Shown: positions 5,766-8,459 of the stretch, piece after piece
How the letters are laid out: every line of letters starts with the position of its first letter
Numbering within the stretch: position 1 is the stretch's first letter
Origin: Hyphomonas sp. UBA5111
GTDB lineage: Bacteria; Pseudomonadota; Alphaproteobacteria; Caulobacterales; Hyphomonadaceae
Direction of reading: 5' to 3'
Assembly: GCA_002414505.1 (NCBI GenBank)
Contig: DHZF01000135.1
Span: 1-8,459 of the forward strand
DNA: 8,459 nt
Notes under the pieces: generated by a model
What the model was told of the DNA's origin: nothing
What the model saw: only the letters and a program-made list of their open reading frames with translations
Databases searched by the model: none
Position numbers and translations under genes: made by a program

Positions 5766-5798
5766 TCCCTGATAGGGAGAGTGGACCGGTCAAATCAA
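5766..5798 (-). promoter_or_regulatory. Candidate promoter and small dyad upstream of the TerC gene
   Basis: On the minus strand TTGATT (5798-5793), overlapping the YceI stop, is followed after 18 bases by TATCAG (5774-5769). This is a weak -35/-10 pair. A perfect small dyad TCCCT-GAT-AGGGA (5766-5778) covers the -10 region; it lacks a T-run and so is not a good terminator. The TerC gene could be read from here, from the upstream lipoprotein genes, or both. Confidence 0.22.
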
Positions 5799-6442
5799 GT
5801 TACGCCGGAGGTCTTTAGCAGTTCCGCTTCAATTTCGACGTGCACCTTATCCGTCAGCAGGCCACTGAACCGGTCAATGCCGAACACGGTCCGGTCGAAA
5901 TCTGTGGTGGCCGAGAATCCAGCGACCTGGGCATTGCGCAGCCGGTCGAAGCCGGCGCCATTGAAGGTCACCGACAAGGTGATCGGCGCGTTCTTGCCGC
6001 GCAAGGTCAGAATGCCCTCGACGTCCGCCGTGACCGGTCCGGTTATCAGGATGCGAGTGGACTGGAACCGGGCCTCAGGGAAATTGGCTGCGCTGAACCA
6101 GTCTGATCCCATCAGAGTGTCCGCGAAGGCGTCATTCGCAATGTCGAGCGAGGTCATGTCGACCACGCCTTCCACCCGCGCCTCTGCCGGAGCGTCCGGT
6201 TCGCCGCTCAACTGAACGTCAAACCGCTCGAACCGGCCGACATAGGTGGAATAGCCGAGATGGTCGATCTTGAAGGTGAGGGCGGCGTGGGCTGGATCCA
6301 GCTGCCAGTCGCCGCCCTCCATGTTCACGACATCCGTGGTCACATCCGGTTTCAGGATGGGCGCGAGCACGGAAGTACACGCAGCGAGCCCGGCCAGTGC
6401 GAGCGGAGCAAGACAGGCGCGGGCAAAGCTGCGTGGGATCAT
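5795..6442 (-). CDS. YceI-like domain lipoprotein
   Basis: YceI proteins are periplasmic or secreted lipocalin-like beta-barrels; structurally known members bind isoprenoid lipids such as polyprenyl chains. The N-terminus is a lipoprotein signal: basic MIPRSFAR, a hydrophobic core and a lipobox LAAC with the modified cysteine at C22. Thr at the next position is not the Asp inner-membrane retention signal known from E. coli, so outer-membrane anchoring is likely. The YceI domain covers about residues 45-210. It shows DWQLDPAHAALTFKIDHLG (45-63), TYVGRFERFD (66-75), LMGSDWFSAANFPEARFQST (110-129), GILTLRGKNAPITL (143-156) and FDRTVFGID (182-190), all characteristic. At 215 aa it is slightly longer than soluble members because of the anchor. 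Its ATG is 2 bases past the stop of the DUF885 gene, so the two are surely co-transcribed and probably translationally coupled. Confidence 0.92.
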   Translation of the reverse strand: MIPRSFARACLAPLALAGLAACTSVLAPILKPDVTTDVVNMEGGDWQLDPAHAALTFKIDHLGYSTYVGRFERFDVQLSGEPDAPAEARVEGVVDMTSLDIANDAFADTLMGSDWFSAANFPEARFQSTRILITGPVTADVEGILTLRGKNAPITLSVTFNGAGFDRLRNAQVAGFSATTDFDRTVFGIDRFSGLLTDKVHVEIEAELLKTSGVT

Positions 6443-6444
6443 GT

Positions 6445-8334
6445 TCAGGCGCCCTTTGTCTCGGCGACCCAGGCGTTCACATTCTCTTCGAGAATCTGAA
6501 GCGGTACCGGGCCATCTTTCAGAACAACGTCGTGGAAGTTGGCGATGTCGAAGTCTTCACCGAGCTCAGTTTTTGCCATTTCGCGCAACTCAAGGATCTT
6601 GAGCATGCCGATTTTGTAGGCCGTCGCCTGTCCCGGCATCACGATATAGCGCTCGATGGCCTTCTTCGCGTCACCTTCCGGATTGGGCGTGTTGTCCAGG
6701 AGGTACTGGATCGCTTCTTCGCGGGTCCATTTCTTGTCATGGATTCCGGTATCGACGACGAGCCGCGCGGCGCGCCAGATCTCCATGGCGAGGCGTCCGA
6801 AATCGTCATACGGGTCGGAATAATAACCCATCTCCTTCGGCAGGAACTCCGTGTAGAGGCCCCAGCCTTCCGAGAAGGCAGTATAGCCGCCATATTTCCG
6901 GAAGCTCGGAATGCCTTCCAGTTCTTGCGCAATGGCGATCTGCATGTGGTGGCCCGGAATGCCTTCATGGAAGGCAAGCGCCTGCAACTGGTAGGTCGGC
7001 ATGTCCTGCATGCGATAGAGGTTGGCATAATAGGTGCCGGGGCGGCTGCCATCCGGGGCAGGGCGGGAGTAGAAGGCTTTGCCCGCGGATTTCTCGCGGA
7101 AAGGCTCTACCGCCTTAACGATCATGTCGGCCTTGGGGAATGTGTTGAACACGCTCGGCAGATCGGCCTTCATCTTTTCGATCTGCGCGCGCGCTTCAGT
7201 CAGATAGGCGTCACGGCCTTCTTCGGTGTTCGGCATGTAGAATTGCGGATCGGTCCGCATGAACTCGAAGAACTCCTTGAGCGTGCCCTCAAACCCGACC
7301 TTGGTCATGATCCCGCGCATCTCGTCATGGATGCGGGCGACCTCGTCCAGGCCCAGTTGGTGGATGTCCGCGGCGCTCTTGTCAGTCGTGGTGATGTGTT
7401 TCAGGCGCATGGCGTAATAGGCGTCGCCTTCGGGCAGCTTCCACGCGCCATCCTCGGTCGTCGCGGACTCTGATTGCTTTTCCATGACGGCAATCAGATT
7501 TTCATAGGCCGGACCCACCGACGTCTCGAGCGCCGCAGCGGCACTGGCTAGCAGCTCATCGGCCTGGGCGGCGTCAATCGTGCCGCCCTCGACGAGGCCG
7601 GAAACCTTGCCGCGGAAATCCTTCATCAGGGGGCTGTCTTCGCTGCCATCATCCACATCGGACGTGAAGGGATAGCCGGTGATCACACCTTTGGAATCAT
7701 TGAGGACATAGGGATACACAAAGGCGGGCGGCATGATGCCAAGGCCTGCGGAATATTCAGCGTTTTCAATATTCTGGGCCAGATAAGTTTCGACGCCTTC
7801 AAGGCGGGCCACATAGGCTTCGGCGTCCGACAGGCTGGTGACGCCATGCTGGTTGATCAGGAAGGCCGGAATGCCGGACTGGACGCCGCCCATCTGGTCA
7901 AAGACATAGTCATAGTGGCGATAGGGGAAGCCGGCTTCGGCGTCGGCCAACTCATATTCGGCGAGGCGCCAGGACAGCTTGGCCTGATCGTCCAGCAGGT
8001 CGAAATCGAACAGCGTCTTCATCTCGGCGATGTTGGCGCGCTGGATTTCCATCTCTTCGATTTCGGCCGCGTCGGAGACGTCATTCCATTTGTCGTAATC
8101 CGTCTTCACACCGAGATAAGTCTGGTACATCGGGTTACGCGCCAGGGTTTCCTGGAACTTGTCCTCGAACCACTGGTTCAGCCGGGCGCTCTCGGCGGCC
8201 ACCAGCTCGGCGCGGTCTGCCTGGGTCGGAGCGGGAGGAAGTTCTGCGACTGGTGGTGACAGCGTCAACTCCTGCGTGCTCTGACAGGCGCCGAGCAGCA
8301 GGAGCGCTGCGATTGCTGTTGAAGTCCGTCTCAT
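6445..8334 (-). CDS. DUF885 family metallopeptidase-like lipoprotein
   Basis: DUF885 proteins are large helical proteins of the gluzincin metallopeptidase type; their substrates are mostly unknown. From ATG 8334 the protein has 629 aa. The frame is open to 8421, but those 29 residues carry no signal, whereas ATG 8334 has a GGAG ribosome site 6 bases upstream and begins directly with a signal peptide. That peptide is MRRTSTAIAALLLLGAC, with lipobox LGAC and lipid-modified C17. Gln at the next position does not signal inner-membrane retention, so anchoring in the outer membrane is expected. The zinc-binding motif HEGIPGHH lies at 456-463, followed by FSEGWGLYTE (487-496), where E490 is a likely third ligand, and the family's C-terminal MPGQATAYKIG (566-576). 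The catalytic residues appear complete, so it is probably an active peptidase in the periplasm. It heads an apparent operon with the YceI lipoprotein. Confidence 0.93.
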   Translation of the reverse strand: MRRTSTAIAALLLLGACQSTQELTLSPPVAELPPAPTQADRAELVAAESARLNQWFEDKFQETLARNPMYQTYLGVKTDYDKWNDVSDAAEIEEMEIQRANIAEMKTLFDFDLLDDQAKLSWRLAEYELADAEAGFPYRHYDYVFDQMGGVQSGIPAFLINQHGVTSLSDAEAYVARLEGVETYLAQNIENAEYSAGLGIMPPAFVYPYVLNDSKGVITGYPFTSDVDDGSEDSPLMKDFRGKVSGLVEGGTIDAAQADELLASAAAALETSVGPAYENLIAVMEKQSESATTEDGAWKLPEGDAYYAMRLKHITTTDKSAADIHQLGLDEVARIHDEMRGIMTKVGFEGTLKEFFEFMRTDPQFYMPNTEEGRDAYLTEARAQIEKMKADLPSVFNTFPKADMIVKAVEPFREKSAGKAFYSRPAPDGSRPGTYYANLYRMQDMPTYQLQALAFHEGIPGHHMQIAIAQELEGIPSFRKYGGYTAFSEGWGLYTEFLPKEMGYYSDPYDDFGRLAMEIWRAARLVVDTGIHDKKWTREEAIQYLLDNTPNPEGDAKKAIERYIVMPGQATAYKIGMLKILELREMAKTELGEDFDIANFHDVVLKDGPVPLQILEENVNAWVAETKGA

Positions 8335-8443
8335 GAAAAGCTCCGATTCCACTGTGATTTCTGTAATTTTCAACGTTGGTCTTAACGTCTTTTTCGCTTT
8401 CATTAACCTTTGTCGTGCCACATTTGGTACACTAGGATTCCGT
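8335..8443. promoter_or_regulatory. Divergent promoter region
   Basis: This 109-base AT-rich spacer separates the leftward DUF885 gene from a rightward gene starting at 8444, so promoters for both directions should lie here. Two direct TTAAC elements (8382 and 8403, 21 bases apart) are visible, but the spacing does not fit a CtrA box. I could not pick a confident -35/-10 pair for either strand. Confidence 0.4.
8341..8344 (-). promoter_or_regulatory. Ribosome binding site that sets the DUF885 start
   Basis: On the minus strand this reads GGAG, with 6 bases before ATG 8334. Together with the signal peptide starting at that ATG, it rules out the longer in-frame start at 8421. Confidence 0.65.
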
Positions 8444-8459
8444 ATGACTGAGTCGGCAG
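8444..8459 (+). CDS. Start of an unidentified rightward gene (3' end outside window)
   Basis: ATG at 8444 has an AGGA ribosome site (8434-8437) 6 bases upstream and reads Met-Thr-Glu-Ser-Ala before the window ends. The good spacing and divergent position support a real gene start, but five residues allow no identification. Confidence 0.45.

Noticed and set aside
6397..7473. Rightward open frame of 358 codons opposite the DUF885 gene
   Set aside because: It covers the strand opposite the zinc-motif region of a well-supported gene and spans the DUF885-YceI junction; its composition is rich in His, Arg and Val as expected of an antisense shadow.
8403..8426. Sigma-54-like TGGCACG element on the minus strand upstream of the DUF885 gene
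   Set aside because: The GG is followed after 10 bases by GT rather than the required GC, so the essential -12 element is missing.

Overview
The window looks like chromosomal DNA from a GC-rich alphaproteobacterium, probably of the Caulobacterales/Hyphomonadaceae type. The evidence is an FlbT flagellar regulator (a family known essentially from Alphaproteobacteria), a DksA whose zinc-finger region has the single-cysteine form common in that class, and a CtrA-like TTAA-N7-TTAA element upstream of a flagellar switch gene. The taxonomic call is inferred from protein families and style, not from a marker gene.

Left part (1-2625). A rightward run starts with the 3' part of flbT. It overlaps by four bases an unrecognised 102-aa gene, which is followed after 10 bases by a six-helix MarC-family membrane protein. 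Three bases past the marC-type stop, a leftward gene ends; it encodes an unrecognised 432-aa protein with a membrane segment at each end.

Middle (2626-4711). An AT-richer 259-base spacer separates that leftward gene from rightward dksA. The spacer holds an 8-bp inverted repeat around a candidate promoter and several copies of a CTGAAA-type motif. dksA ends in a strong intrinsic terminator. After about 400 bases with regulatory-looking TTAA elements comes a FliM/FliN-family motor switch protein. Its start is best placed at 3716, which gives a normal FliM length. Its GGXG motif is degenerate.

Right part (4712-8459). Three leftward genes follow one another: a DUF885 metallopeptidase-like lipoprotein, a YceI-like lipoprotein two bases behind it, and, after a 62-base gap, a TerC-family membrane protein with an unusual cysteine-containing loop. 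The stop codon of the TerC gene lies in a 12-bp tandem duplication. At the right edge a divergent rightward gene begins (ATG 8444) and runs out of the window.

Functionally, flbT (flagellin mRNA control) and the FliM-like protein point to a flagellar neighbourhood, with dksA (stringent-response transcription factor) between them. The right half is an envelope group: two lipoproteins and a metal-transport-type membrane protein. I saw no tRNA, rRNA, CRISPR, insertion sequence, phage gene or other sign of recent transfer. The window reads as core chromosome with a few uncharacterised genes, and I found no clear new multi-gene system.
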